64,000 nucleotides of DNA from Fimenecus sp964540535 (GCA_964540535.1 CAZIMO010000004.1:150276-214275), one strand, 5' to 3'; shown: positions 24,388 through 32,863, numbered from the stretch's first letter. The notes: generated by a model from the sequence alone, not told the origin. Numbers and translations are program-made.

Positions 24388-24416
24388 TTGAAAAACAGTT
24401 ATATTTTATTTATAAT
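24388..24416 (+). promoter_or_regulatory. Predicted sigma-A promoter reading into element B and comM
   Basis: TTGAAA (24388-24393), 17-nt spacer, perfect TATAAT (24411-24416). It lies just upstream of element B, so if used, comM mRNA would begin with a leader of about 300 nt that contains the whole folded element. Confidence 0.6.
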
Positions 24417-24428
24417 GTATTCAGTAAA

Positions 24429-24710
24429 CTTTAAGCGAAGCCGATAAATCCAAACTCGCCTAAAATGTGCGTACTACGGAAACTTTTCGGCTTATCGCGC
24501 TCGAAAGGCGACAGCCTTATTTCGTGCTCTGCACCAAAAATTGAACCGCATTACACACCTTTTAGGTCGAAGAATTCTTAAGTGAGTGATTTTTGGTTAT
24601 GCAAGGCGCAAAACGCAGTCAATCCTAACGGATTTACGAGTATTTTAACAAAGCAGAACCGAAAATCAAGTCCTAAAAATCGGGTTCGGATTTGTCGGTT
24701 TCGCTTAAGG
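24429..24710 (+). repeat. MITE-like structured element, copy B (comM leader)
   Basis: About 282 bp with terminal inverted repeats: left CTTTAAGCGAAGCCGATAAA, right as complement CCTTAAGCGAAACCGACAAA; about 25 of 30 positions match. A second inverted pair, CCTAAAATGTGCG (24459-) with CACACCTTTTAGG (24555-), and a hairpin GATTTTTGGTTATGC ... GCAGAACCGAAAATC (24588-24667) with tip AATCC-TAAC-GGATT lie inside. The CAAGGC..AAAA ... TTTTAAC module of this hairpin matches copy A on its minus strand. It fills most of the 417-bp gap before comM and ends next to the comM SD. Confidence 0.7.
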
Positions 24711-24720
24711 GGTGATTTTA

Positions 24721-26247
24721 GTGTTTGCAAGAGTTATGAGTCTTGGGCTTTTCGGAATTAAAGCATATAAAGTTATGGTTGAGGCAGATATTTCGGGCGG
24801 ACTGCCCAGGTTTGATATTGTAGGGCTTCCCGACACTGCGGTTTCTGAAAGCCGTGAACGCGTTAGGTCTGCAATAAAAAATGCCAATCTGCAATATCCT
24901 GTGAGCAGAATAACGGTAAACCTTGCTCCTGCGGATATGAAAAAAGAAGGGCCGCTTTATGATTTACCCATACTCATAGCCTTGCTTTGCGCCAACGAGC
25001 AGTTAAAAGGCGTTACCGACGATATGGCGTTCATAGGCGAATTATCTCTTGACGGTCAGCTTCGCAAGGTGAACGGTATTTTACCAATGGTGATTTGTGC
25101 GCAAAAATCGGGCATAAAGAAAATATTTATTCCTGCCGACAACATAAGCGAGGGTGCTGTTGTCAAGGGAATTGAGGTATATCCTGTTAAAAGTGTTCTT
25201 CAGTTATTAAAGCATCTTACGAATGTTGAACAGATAAGTCCTGTTTCAGCTGAAAGCTATACTGAATACAGAAATCCGCTGAATATTCCCGACTTTGCAG
25301 ATGTAAGAGGTCAGGAAGAAGTAAAAAGAGCATTGGAAATTGCGGCGGCAGGCGGTCATAATGTTTTAATGATAGGTCCTCCCGGTTCGGGCAAAAGTAT
25401 GCTTGCGAAGAGAATGCCGTCGATTTTACCCGATATGACTTTTGAAGAATCAATTGAAACTACAAATATTTATTCAATTGCCGGCGCGTTGCCGTCGGGA
25501 GTTTCACTGCTCCGTTCAAGGCCATTCCGTTCCCCTCACCACTCGGTTTCGCCGGCAGGACTTTCCGGCGGCGGTGCAATACCAAAACCGGGCGAGGTGT
25601 CGCTTGCGCACAACGGCGTGCTGTTTCTTGACGAGCTTCCCGAATTTACAAGAAATACTTTAGAGGCACTGCGTCAGCCCATTGAAGACGGTGTAATAAG
25701 CATTTCACGTGCTATGGCAAAATTCCAATATCCTTGTTCGCTAATGGTTATTGCAGCTATGAATCCTTGCCCGTGCGGCTATTACGGACACCCTACACGT
25801 CCCTGCACCTGTCCGCCCGGTGCTGCTCAAAGATATCTGAACCGTGTGAGCGGTCCGCTGATTGACAGACTTGATATTCACATCAGCGTTCCGCCCGTTG
25901 ATTTTCAGAATCTTTCAAGCGACCGCAAATCGGAGCCGTCAAGCGAAATCAAAAAGCGTGTTGAAAAAGCAAGAGCTGTTCAGCACGAGAGATTTAAGGG
26001 TACCGGTATTACCTGTAATGCCAAAATGGACGCAGCAAGTACTCGTAAGTACTGCAAGCTGACAAGTAACGCTATGTATATTTTGCAGGCGGCTTTTGAA
26101 AGACTTTCGCTCTCTGCAAGAGCCTATGACAAGATACTGCGAATTGCAAGAACCATTGCAGATCTCGACGATTCAACTCAAATTGATACAAAGCATATAA
26201 CAGAGGCTATTCAATACAGAAGTTTCGACAGAAGATTTGAAGAATAA
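24721..26247 (+). CDS. comM: YifB/ComM family Mg-chelatase-like AAA+ ATPase
   Basis: Hexameric AAA+ helicase of the ComM (YifB) family that promotes branch migration during natural transformation in Gram-negatives; its role in Clostridia is unclear. An N-terminal Lon-like domain (VEADISGGLPRFDIVGLPD) is followed by Walker A GPPGSGKSMLAKR near residue 220, Walker B LFLDELPEF and the Cys-rich insert NPCPCGYYGHPTRPCTCPP. GTG at 24721 with a GGGGTGA SD; 508 residues. The structured element ends directly before the SD. Confidence 0.93.
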   Translation: MFARVMSLGLFGIKAYKVMVEADISGGLPRFDIVGLPDTAVSESRERVRSAIKNANLQYPVSRITVNLAPADMKKEGPLYDLPILIALLCANEQLKGVTDDMAFIGELSLDGQLRKVNGILPMVICAQKSGIKKIFIPADNISEGAVVKGIEVYPVKSVLQLLKHLTNVEQISPVSAESYTEYRNPLNIPDFADVRGQEEVKRALEIAAAGGHNVLMIGPPGSGKSMLAKRMPSILPDMTFEESIETTNIYSIAGALPSGVSLLRSRPFRSPHHSVSPAGLSGGGAIPKPGEVSLAHNGVLFLDELPEFTRNTLEALRQPIEDGVISISRAMAKFQYPCSLMVIAAMNPCPCGYYGHPTRPCTCPPGAAQRYLNRVSGPLIDRLDIHISVPPVDFQNLSSDRKSEPSSEIKKRVEKARAVQHERFKGTGITCNAKMDAASTRKYCKLTSNAMYILQAAFERLSLSARAYDKILRIARTIADLDDSTQIDTKHITEAIQYRSFDRRFEE

Positions 26248-26263
26248 AATATACAGCAAATTT

Positions 26264-26305
26264 AAAATGCACCCCGTGAGCTTTTGGGCTTTTGGGGTGC
26301 ATTTT
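26264..26305. terminator. Terminator between convergent comM and DUF2344 gene
   Basis: A perfect 12-bp stem, AAAATGCACCCC / GGGGTGCATTTT, with a small AGC/GCT pair in the loop; A- and T-rich flanks serve both strands. Confidence 0.85.
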
Positions 26306-26316
26306 AATATGTAAAA

Positions 26317-26997
26317 TTATCTGAATATCTCCATATTTTCACTATACGATTTCAGCTTAATTATGTCGGCGTCTTGACCGTCAGTGTCGGTATTTTTAGT
26401 GAGAGCAGAGATTAAAAGCATTGGATTTATATTTGTTGAAGTGCCTGATGCAAGAACTGTTTTAATAATGAGCTTACCTTCTTTTTCAACTATCTCATAA
26501 GTTCTTATATGCTCTTTAATGTTGACCTCTTTAGCAACTTTTTTTCTACCCTGCTTGCCTTTTTTCTCAACAAGAATTTCATCGGCAGAAAGAATTGAAT
26601 GAGCATTAGCTGACAGCAGATCGTCGGGATTATTGAATATTATTTCATATTCAGCCCAACAAATATCATTAGGCGACATAACAGGCAATGCGATTTTTTT
26701 CACAGTAATGTCAACCGGCAAAGCATTGTTAAGTCTTTCTGTAAGCTCATCAAAATCGACATCTTCAATAAGACGGAAATCAACAGTTTCGCAATAGCTT
26801 TCAAACCCCAACGAAAGAGGCATTGCAAAGGTTAAAAATGCGTGAGGATTAAACCCCTCGGTATACCAAATCGGAACATTGGCACGCTTCACTGCACGCG
26901 TGATACAACGGACTGTATCAAGATGCGAAATAAATTTTGCCATACCTGTTTTTTCATAAAACATTCTGACATCTGTCCATTTTTTAATTTCTGGCAT
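26317..26997 (-). CDS. DUF2344 (TIGR03936) radical-SAM-linked protein
   Basis: A 226-residue protein of the family TIGR03936/DUF2344, which occurs beside or fused to the TIGR03960 radical SAM enzyme. The signature start KWTDVRMFYEKTGMAKFISHLD, then RALKRANVP-like and YTEGFNPHAFLTFAMPLSLG, can be read. Its start overlaps the radical SAM gene by 14 nt, so the two are translated together. The function of the pair is not established; its frequent linkage to RNase G and ribosomal L21/L27 genes suggests an RNA or ribosome role. Confidence 0.9.
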   Translation of the reverse strand: MPEIKKWTDVRMFYEKTGMAKFISHLDTVRCITRAVKRANVPIWYTEGFNPHAFLTFAMPLSLGFESYCETVDFRLIEDVDFDELTERLNNALPVDITVKKIALPVMSPNDICWAEYEIIFNNPDDLLSANAHSILSADEILVEKKGKQGRKKVAKEVNIKEHIRTYEIVEKEGKLIIKTVLASGTSTNINPMLLISALTKNTDTDGQDADIIKLKSYSENMEIFR

Positions 26998-28828
26998 CGC
27001 ACTTGCCTCCGTTCAGCTTATTTGCACCGCAGGCGGCACATTTAATACGGCAATGAGGAGTTGTTTCGCTTCTGTGAGCCTTTTTATTCTCTTCAATAAG
27101 AAATTCCTTACGAATACCGTAATCCATATGATCCCAAGGTAAAATTTCATCGTATTCACGGCGGCGGTTAGCATAGAATTCTGTGGTCAGACCGCATTCC
27201 TCAAAGGCTTCACGCCATTTGGTGAAATCAAAGTATTCATCCCAGCTGTCGAATTTACATCCCTTTTGCCACGCCTTATAAATGACCTCGCCGAGCCTTC
27301 GGTCGCCACGGGCGAAAACACCCTCAAGCACAGATGTATCGGACTGATGATAGCTAATTGAGATTTTACGGCTTGTGGTGCTTGCAAGCAGATGCTTTTG
27401 CTTTTCAATGAGCATTTCTGCGGTATCCTGAGGTTCCCACTGGAATGGCGTAAACGGTTTAGGCACGAATGAGGCACAGCTCACATTTACCTGAACCCCC
27501 TTACCCTTTTCTCTGTTGGGATTATGATAAAATGTATCAACAACCTTTTGAGCCAAATCTGCAATACCCTTTATATCGTCAAGAGTTTCTGTTGGAAGCC
27601 CCATCATAAAGTAAAGCTTAACGCTTGTCCAACCGCCGTCAAAGGCTTTAAGAGAAGTGCGGAGAACCTCTTCTTCGGTTACATTCTTATTGATTGCATC
27701 ACGAAGTCTTTGAGTGCCTGCTTCCGGAGCAAATGTAAGTCCGCTTCTGCGAACCTTTTTCAGCTCTTCCATCAATTCGTCAGAGAAATTATCAACACGC
27801 AGTGATGGCAAAGAAACATTTATATTCTCTTTAAGCGCCCAATCAAAAAGCATTGGAATAAGCTTATCTATCTTTGTGTAATCGCTTGTTGAAAGCGAGC
27901 AGAGCGAAATTTCGTCATAGCCTGTTGCGTCGCTGATTGCACGGCACTGCGCATTGATTACATCAGGAGATTTTTCCCGTATCGGTCGGTAAATAAAGCC
28001 TGCCTGACAAAAACGGCAGCCACGAATACATCCGCGGAAAACCTCGCCTACGGTTCTATCTTGAACAACGTCAATAAAAGGCACTACAAAGCTTTTGGGA
28101 TAAGGTGCAGAGTCAAGATCTGCAACAACTCTCTTTTTAACCTTCGCAGGTGCGGTTTCAAGATTTTCAATTGATTTTACCGTTCCGTTTTCGTTATAGC
28201 TCACATTATAAAATTCGGGAACATAAACGCCGTCAATTTTTGCGGCTTCACGCAGAAACTCAATGCGTGAAGAGCCTTTTTCTTTATGCTCAATAAGCAA
28301 ATCAACAAGCTCATTTGTAACCTCTTCACCGTCGCCTAACAAAAAGATGTCAAAGAAATCAGCCATAGGCTCTGCATTGCATACACAGGGTCCGCCTGCA
28401 ATTACAATCGGAGTAAGCGCGGTTCTGTCTTTTTTCAGTACAGGAATTCCTCCCAAATCGAGCATATTGAGAACATTGGAATAGCACAGCTCATATTGCA
28501 GGGTAAAGCCTATTAAATCAAACTGATCAAGGCTGTCTCCGCTTTCAAGCGCATATAGCTTAACACCGTTTTTACGCATCAAAGTCTCCATATCCTCCCA
28601 AGGGGCAAAAACACGCTCGCACCAAGCGTCTTCACGGTCATTAACAAGACTGTAAAGAATTTTCAAGCCGAGATGCGACATACCGATTTCATAATTATCC
28701 GGGAAACAAAAAGCATAACGGCATTTTACTTTTTCTTTATCTTTAATAACGCTGTTAAGCTCACCGCCTGTATAACGGGCAGGCTTTTGAACCTTTTTCA
28801 GCAGTTTTTCCACTTCTTTTTTAACCAT
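26984..28828 (-). CDS. TIGR03960 family radical SAM protein
   Basis: B12-binding-like N-terminal domain followed by a radical SAM barrel. The [4Fe-4S] ligands are in VFRGCIRGCRFCQAGF (Cys near 267, 271 and 274, spacing CxxxCxxC). After the barrel comes the PLYFMMGLPTET-like segment KLYFMMGLPTETLDD. The start at ATG 28828 has a GTGAGG SD; the longer frame adds 17 codons. The C-terminus holds CRIKCAACGANK, a possible extra zinc site. 614 residues. Coupled to DUF2344. Substrate unknown. Confidence 0.9.
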   Translation of the reverse strand: MVKKEVEKLLKKVQKPARYTGGELNSVIKDKEKVKCRYAFCFPDNYEIGMSHLGLKILYSLVNDREDAWCERVFAPWEDMETLMRKNGVKLYALESGDSLDQFDLIGFTLQYELCYSNVLNMLDLGGIPVLKKDRTALTPIVIAGGPCVCNAEPMADFFDIFLLGDGEEVTNELVDLLIEHKEKGSSRIEFLREAAKIDGVYVPEFYNVSYNENGTVKSIENLETAPAKVKKRVVADLDSAPYPKSFVVPFIDVVQDRTVGEVFRGCIRGCRFCQAGFIYRPIREKSPDVINAQCRAISDATGYDEISLCSLSTSDYTKIDKLIPMLFDWALKENINVSLPSLRVDNFSDELMEELKKVRRSGLTFAPEAGTQRLRDAINKNVTEEEVLRTSLKAFDGGWTSVKLYFMMGLPTETLDDIKGIADLAQKVVDTFYHNPNREKGKGVQVNVSCASFVPKPFTPFQWEPQDTAEMLIEKQKHLLASTTSRKISISYHQSDTSVLEGVFARGDRRLGEVIYKAWQKGCKFDSWDEYFDFTKWREAFEECGLTTEFYANRRREYDEILPWDHMDYGIRKEFLIEENKKAHRSETTPHCRIKCAACGANKLNGGKCDARN

Positions 28829-28857
28829 AGCGAACCTCACAAATTTGTATTCAATAT

Positions 28858-28886
28858 ATTTTACAATAAAATCCGACATTTTTCAA
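28858..28886 (-). promoter_or_regulatory. Predicted sigma-A promoter of radical SAM gene
   Basis: Minus strand TTGAAA (28881-28886), 17-nt spacer, TAAAAT (28858-28863). It overlaps the end of spoIVFB, so the radical SAM pair can be expressed in growth independently of sporulation. Confidence 0.55.
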
Positions 28887-29488
28887 TATTCATTACCGCC
28901 AAACATTGAAAGAGTTAAAAAAATTGCAATAATTATTACTGAAAAATTATATCGGCTTGAAGCGAATACATAAATACCCCAAAGATAAATCAAAGCAATA
29001 AAAACTATTGAAGTAATTTTCAGAACTGCAGAGCAGGATTCAGTATCAAACCGCCGTGAGAGCAAAAAATACATTATCATACCGCCGTCAAGTCTTTTTA
29101 CAGGTAAAATATTGAAAATCATCAAAATAAAATTTACACAGGCAACTGTCAGCAAAAATTCACTTTTATAAAAGCAGATTACAAAACCGCAAATTAAAAA
29201 TATTACTATATTGGCTAACGGTCCGCCGAGAGCTATCAGTATTTCATTTTTTATGCTGATTTTTATGCTTTCTGCCCTCTTTATATTCATTCCTGTAACT
29301 TCAAGCCGTACTGCCTGCGGTTTATTGCCGACTGCTGACATTGCGAGCAGATGTCCTGTTTCGTGAACAAGCGATGAAGCAATGGTTATAAGCACATTTG
29401 AGGGAGCGTTCATTGTGATTATAAATGCTATGAGCGCCGCAAAAAGAAAGGTTATTTCAAACTCAATCCCCTTAACCCTAAATTTCAT
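28883..29488 (-). CDS. spoIVFB: SpoIVFB-like intramembrane metalloprotease (M50)
   Basis: Site-2-protease family. In B. subtilis SpoIVFB cuts pro-sigma-K in the outer forespore membrane. The zinc site HETGH is near residue 43, and the second motif NILPVKRLDGG near residue 135 supplies the third ligand (Asp). About five membrane spans. The 201 residues correspond to the short form lacking a clear CBS domain. It overlaps spoIVFA by 11 nt, which supports the assignment; without that it would be just an M50 peptidase. Confidence 0.88.
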   Translation of the reverse strand: MKFRVKGIEFEITFLFAALIAFIITMNAPSNVLITIASSLVHETGHLLAMSAVGNKPQAVRLEVTGMNIKRAESIKISIKNEILIALGGPLANIVIFLICGFVICFYKSEFLLTVACVNFILMIFNILPVKRLDGGMIMYFLLSRRFDTESCSAVLKITSIVFIALIYLWGIYVFASSRYNFSVIIIAIFLTLSMFGGNEY

Positions 29489-30233
29489 AGTTAAGTACCC
29501 ACAAAGGATTGATGTATTTTCCGTTTAGAATTACTTCAAAATGCAAATGATTGCCTGTTGCATAGCCTGTGGCGCCTACAAGGGCTATTCTTTCGCCCTT
29601 ATTCACCTTTTCTCCCTCACTGACAAGCAATTTACTGCAATGGTTATAAGTGGTTTTAAGGGTATCAGAATGCTCTACAACTACATAATTACCGTTGATT
29701 TCATTATAGTCGGCTTTTACTACTGTTCCGCCGTACGCCGAAAAAATATCAGTGTTTTTAGGCGCGGCAATATCAAGCCCCGTATGAAGTGAATATTTAT
29801 CGGTTATGGGGCTTACACGATACCCGAAATGCGAGGTTATATTATCGCTTTCTATGGGATTTTGAAAATTTACGGTTAAAAAAACAGGAGAAAAGCTTGC
29901 CTTCTCTCCTGTTTTGTCTGTATTTGTTTCTCCCGACGCTGTTTTGTCCTCTTCAATTTTAGGTGTAAATACAGATTTTGTAATATTTTTAAATACATCT
30001 AAAATTTCTGATACTGCCATATCATTTTCGCAAATTCCCGAATAAAAGCTTTTAATGCCTTGGGATAATTCGCTGTCATTTCGGCAAACCATAAAAAGAA
30101 GCCCGGAAATAACCAAGGACATCGCAAGCTGAACCGCAATAACCTTTGCCATTATATTTTTTGATTTCTCGTCGTTCTTTCGGGTTCGGGGTTCGCGCTT
30201 GTATTCATCAAAATTATTTTCCATACATAACAT
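29478..30233 (-). CDS. spoIVFA: SpoIVFA-like M23 (LytM) domain membrane protein
   Basis: N-terminal cytoplasmic tail, one span (AVQLAMSLVISGLLFMVC, around residues 32-50), a linker and a C-terminal LytM/peptidase M23 domain (SHFGYRVSPIT, LHTGLDIAAP, GNHLHFEVILNG). The HxxxD and HxH zinc ligands look intact, so it may be an active endopeptidase, unlike regulatory SpoIVFA of Bacillus. SpoIVFA holds SpoIVFB inactive until the SpoIVB signal arrives. Starts at ATG 30233 or ATG 30224; neither has an obvious SD. Confidence 0.82.
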   Translation of the reverse strand: MLCMENNFDEYKREPRTRKNDEKSKNIMAKVIAVQLAMSLVISGLLFMVCRNDSELSQGIKSFYSGICENDMAVSEILDVFKNITKSVFTPKIEEDKTASGETNTDKTGEKASFSPVFLTVNFQNPIESDNITSHFGYRVSPITDKYSLHTGLDIAAPKNTDIFSAYGGTVVKADYNEINGNYVVVEHSDTLKTTYNHCSKLLVSEGEKVNKGERIALVGATGYATGNHLHFEVILNGKYINPLWVLNYEI

Positions 30234-30291
30234 TCGTACAAAGAGCTGTTAAAAACAGCTTTTTATACACGGTACCGCCCTTTCATCGTAT
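30232..30291 (-). repeat. 60-bp intergenic repeat, copy 2 (upstream of spoIVFA)
   Basis: Second copy of the repeat at 8837-8900, directly upstream of spoIVFA. Here the palindrome AGCTGTTAAAAACAGCT followed by TTTTATA is perfect, giving a hairpin with a T-tract on the plus strand. It lies between the predicted sigma-E promoter and the start codon, so it would form the 5' leader of spoIVFA mRNA. Confidence 0.6.
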
Positions 30292-30312
30292 TTTTCACAT
30301 TGTAGCCACTGA

Positions 30313-30341
30313 ATAATATGATGAAATTATGGACAATATGC
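30313..30341 (-). promoter_or_regulatory. Predicted sigma-E promoter of spoIVFAB
   Basis: Minus strand: GCATATT (30335-30341), 14-nt spacer, CATATTAT (30313-30320). The -35 and the spacing match the B. subtilis sigma-E consensus well and the -10 keeps CATA..AT. spoIVFAB is a sigma-E operon in Bacillus, and sigE is in this window. Confidence 0.6.
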
Positions 30342-30345
30342 TTTG

Positions 30346-31098
30346 TTATCTTTTGAAAAATCTTATAATTTTTGCAAGCTCTGTATTACTTACGGTTTCT
30401 TTGCCTGTAGTATTCACTATGTAATCGAGCAATTGCTTTTCGTCATTCAATATGGGAATACCGACTTTTGCATCGTCTTGGATTTTAAGCTCAGAACGGC
30501 TGTCAACAAAGTAAACGATTGGGAACACATCGGCAGTAATATCAAAATCACGGAACGTTTCAAGCATTCTTCTGCCTTGGCGGTGAGCCTGTTTCACGGG
30601 ATTGCCGACTTCTTTTTCGTAAACTTTATCATTCTTGCCGTGCTTTATCTGCTTCCAATTAGCCTTTGAGGTACTTCCGCTGATTATGCCGCGGTAATTT
30701 TTGCTCTCAACAATGAAAACTCCGTTTTTACCGATAACCACAAAATCAAGTTCAAGCGACACACCTCGGTTCAGAATTACAGGATTTGTAATTATTGTGA
30801 AATCCTTGGGAAGCTTTTTCAAAATATCAAGAGTATTATTTTCGCCCTTAACGCCGGATAATAAAATTTTATATCTTTTGCGGAATACAGTAAAGCAAAT
30901 ACATAATACAAGAGCGATTGCCAAAAAAATTATCGGAACTGCGATGTGAAGTTTAGACTTTTCGGTTAAAATCGCCGTAAGCACACCTGCGCCCAAGCCT
31001 AAAAAGACAACTGCAAGCAAAACTGACAAGGCGCATTTCAAAAATTCCTTGTTTTTATTTTGCTTTAGCTCTGATTTTATTTTAATTATTCTTGACAT
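30346..31098 (-). CDS. NERD domain membrane protein
   Basis: A 250-residue protein with two membrane spans near the N-terminus (around residues 22-45 and 50-70), then a nuclease-related (NERD) domain: LDFVVIGKNGVFIVESKNYRG contains the D...ExK core expected of the PD-(D/E)XK fold. NERD proteins are proposed to process DNA, but the biochemical role of membrane-bound forms is unclear. It starts close after ilvD in the same direction (3-nt gap), with an AAAGG SD. No defence genes nearby. Confidence 0.85.
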   Translation of the reverse strand: MSRIIKIKSELKQNKNKEFLKCALSVLLAVVFLGLGAGVLTAILTEKSKLHIAVPIIFLAIALVLCICFTVFRKRYKILLSGVKGENNTLDILKKLPKDFTIITNPVILNRGVSLELDFVVIGKNGVFIVESKNYRGIISGSTSKANWKQIKHGKNDKVYEKEVGNPVKQAHRQGRRMLETFRDFDITADVFPIVYFVDSRSELKIQDDAKVGIPILNDEKQLLDYIVNTTGKETVSNTELAKIIRFFKR

Positions 31099-31101
31099 AG
31101 A

Positions 31102-32775
31102 TTAAAAAACCTTTTTCATTACTGCGCCGTCTTTTGCAGATGAAACGAGAGTTGAATAGCGTGCAAGCCAACCCGATTTAACATTGGGTTCGGGCTTAAC
31201 ATAAGCTTTTCTTCTTTCATTAAGCTCCTCATCAGAAACCTTAACATTGATTTTACTTGCAGGAATGTCAATTTCAATAATATCGCCCTCATAGATAAGA
31301 CCGATTTCACCGCCCACAGCAGCTTCTGGCGAAACATGTCCGATTGATGCGCCTCTTGACGCACCGCTGAAACGACCGTCAGTAATAAGAGCAACTGTTT
31401 TGTCAAGCTTCATACCTGCCAAAGCTGATGTGGGGTTAAGCATTTCTCTCATACCGGGACCGCCCACAGGACCTTCATAACGTATAACAACAACATCCCC
31501 ATCAACAATTTTGCCGTTGTAAATTGCATCAATAGCTTCATCCTCTGAATTAAACACTCTTGCAGGACCTGAATGAACAAGCATTTCGGGTGCTACGGCA
31601 CTGCGTTTTACTACACAGCCGTCTTTTGCGATGTTACCCCAAAGAATTGCAATACCGCCTGTTTCGCTGTAAGGATTATCAATAGGACGGATAGCGTCTG
31701 TATTTTTAATATATGCACCCTCAATATTTTCGCCTACTGTCTTGCCTGTTGCAGTAATCAGCGACAAATCAAGAAGATTTTTCTTGGCAAGCTCTGCTTG
31801 AACCGCGGGAATACCGCCCGCATTATTAAGGTCGTGCATATGTGTGCTGCCGGCAGGAGCAAGGTGGCAAAGATTAGGCACTTTTGCACTGAATTCATTG
31901 AACATTTTAAGGTCAACAGGAACGCCTGCTTCATTAGCAATTGCAAGCAGATGAAGCACGCTGTTTGATGAACAGCCCAAAGCCATATCACAGGCAAGCG
32001 CATTACGAATTGACTTTTCGTTTATAATATCGCGGGCTTTAATATTCTTTTCAACAAGGTTCATAATTGCCATACCTGCGTGCTTGGCAAGCTGAATTCT
32101 GCCGCTATGCACTGCCGGAATTGTACCGTTGCCCGGAAGAGCTATACCGATAGCCTCTGCAAGACAGTTCATTGAGTTTGCAGTATACATACCCGAACAA
32201 GAACCGCAGCCCGGACAAGTGTTTTCTTCATATTCAAGAAGCTTGCAGTCGTCAATCATATTTGCCTTGCGAGCGCCTACTGCTTCAAACATTTTTGAAA
32301 GCGAGGTTTCAACACCGTCAACTAAACCGGACATCATAGGTCCGCCCGAACATACAACCGCAGGAATATTAAGACGGACTGCCGCCATAATCATACCCGG
32401 AACAATTTTGTCACAGTTGGGAACAAGCACAGCGCCGTCAAAACCGTGAGCCATAATCATTGTTTCAACGCTGTCTGCGATAAGCTCACGGGAGGCAAGA
32501 GAATATTTCATACCGATGTGTCCCATTGCGATACCGTCGCAAACGCCGATTGCAGGTACCATTACGGGTGTACCGCCGGCCATACGCACACCTGCTTTTA
32601 CAGCCTCTGTGATTTTATCAAGATGAAGATGACCGGGAACAATTTCGCTATGTGCAGACACAACAGCAATCAACGGTCTTTCAAGCTCTTCTTTTGTATA
32701 GCCCATAGCATAAAAAAGGCTTCTGTTGGGCGCTCTTTCAACACCCTGCAATACATTTTCGCTTCGTAAATTCAT
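31102..32775 (-). CDS. ilvD: Dihydroxy-acid dehydratase
   Basis: Iron-sulfur enzyme for the third common step of valine/isoleucine synthesis, converting 2,3-dihydroxy acids to 2-keto acids. The cluster cysteines are in VPNCDKIVPGM near residue 120 and TCPGCGSCSGMYTANSMN near residue 190. C-terminal DGRFSGASRGASIGHVSPEA is intact. The 557-residue length is usual. SD CAGGAGGA. A sigma-A promoter and a short hairpin (32807-32821, CCCCTT/AAGGGG) lie in the leader; no T-box or leader peptide was recognised. Divergent from a GntR regulator. Confidence 0.97.
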   Translation of the reverse strand: MNLRSENVLQGVERAPNRSLFYAMGYTKEELERPLIAVVSAHSEIVPGHLHLDKITEAVKAGVRMAGGTPVMVPAIGVCDGIAMGHIGMKYSLASRELIADSVETMIMAHGFDGAVLVPNCDKIVPGMIMAAVRLNIPAVVCSGGPMMSGLVDGVETSLSKMFEAVGARKANMIDDCKLLEYEENTCPGCGSCSGMYTANSMNCLAEAIGIALPGNGTIPAVHSGRIQLAKHAGMAIMNLVEKNIKARDIINEKSIRNALACDMALGCSSNSVLHLLAIANEAGVPVDLKMFNEFSAKVPNLCHLAPAGSTHMHDLNNAGGIPAVQAELAKKNLLDLSLITATGKTVGENIEGAYIKNTDAIRPIDNPYSETGGIAILWGNIAKDGCVVKRSAVAPEMLVHSGPARVFNSEDEAIDAIYNGKIVDGDVVVIRYEGPVGGPGMREMLNPTSALAGMKLDKTVALITDGRFSGASRGASIGHVSPEAAVGGEIGLIYEGDIIEIDIPASKINVKVSDEELNERRKAYVKPEPNVKSGWLARYSTLVSSAKDGAVMKKVF

Positions 32776-32834
32776 AGTGAGTCCTCCTGAATATTAGGAA
32801 TTCAATCCCCTTTACAAGGGGCTATAATATTTAT

Positions 32835-32863
32835 ATTTTATACTTATATAACAGTTTTTGCAA
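32835..32863 (-). promoter_or_regulatory. Predicted promoter of ilvD
   Basis: Minus strand TTGCAA (32858-32863), 17-nt spacer, TAAAAT (32835-32840). Confidence 0.5.

Noticed and set aside
30346..31098. NERD protein as a defence system component
   Set aside because: No partner helicase, methylase or other defence gene is nearby and it follows ilvD closely.
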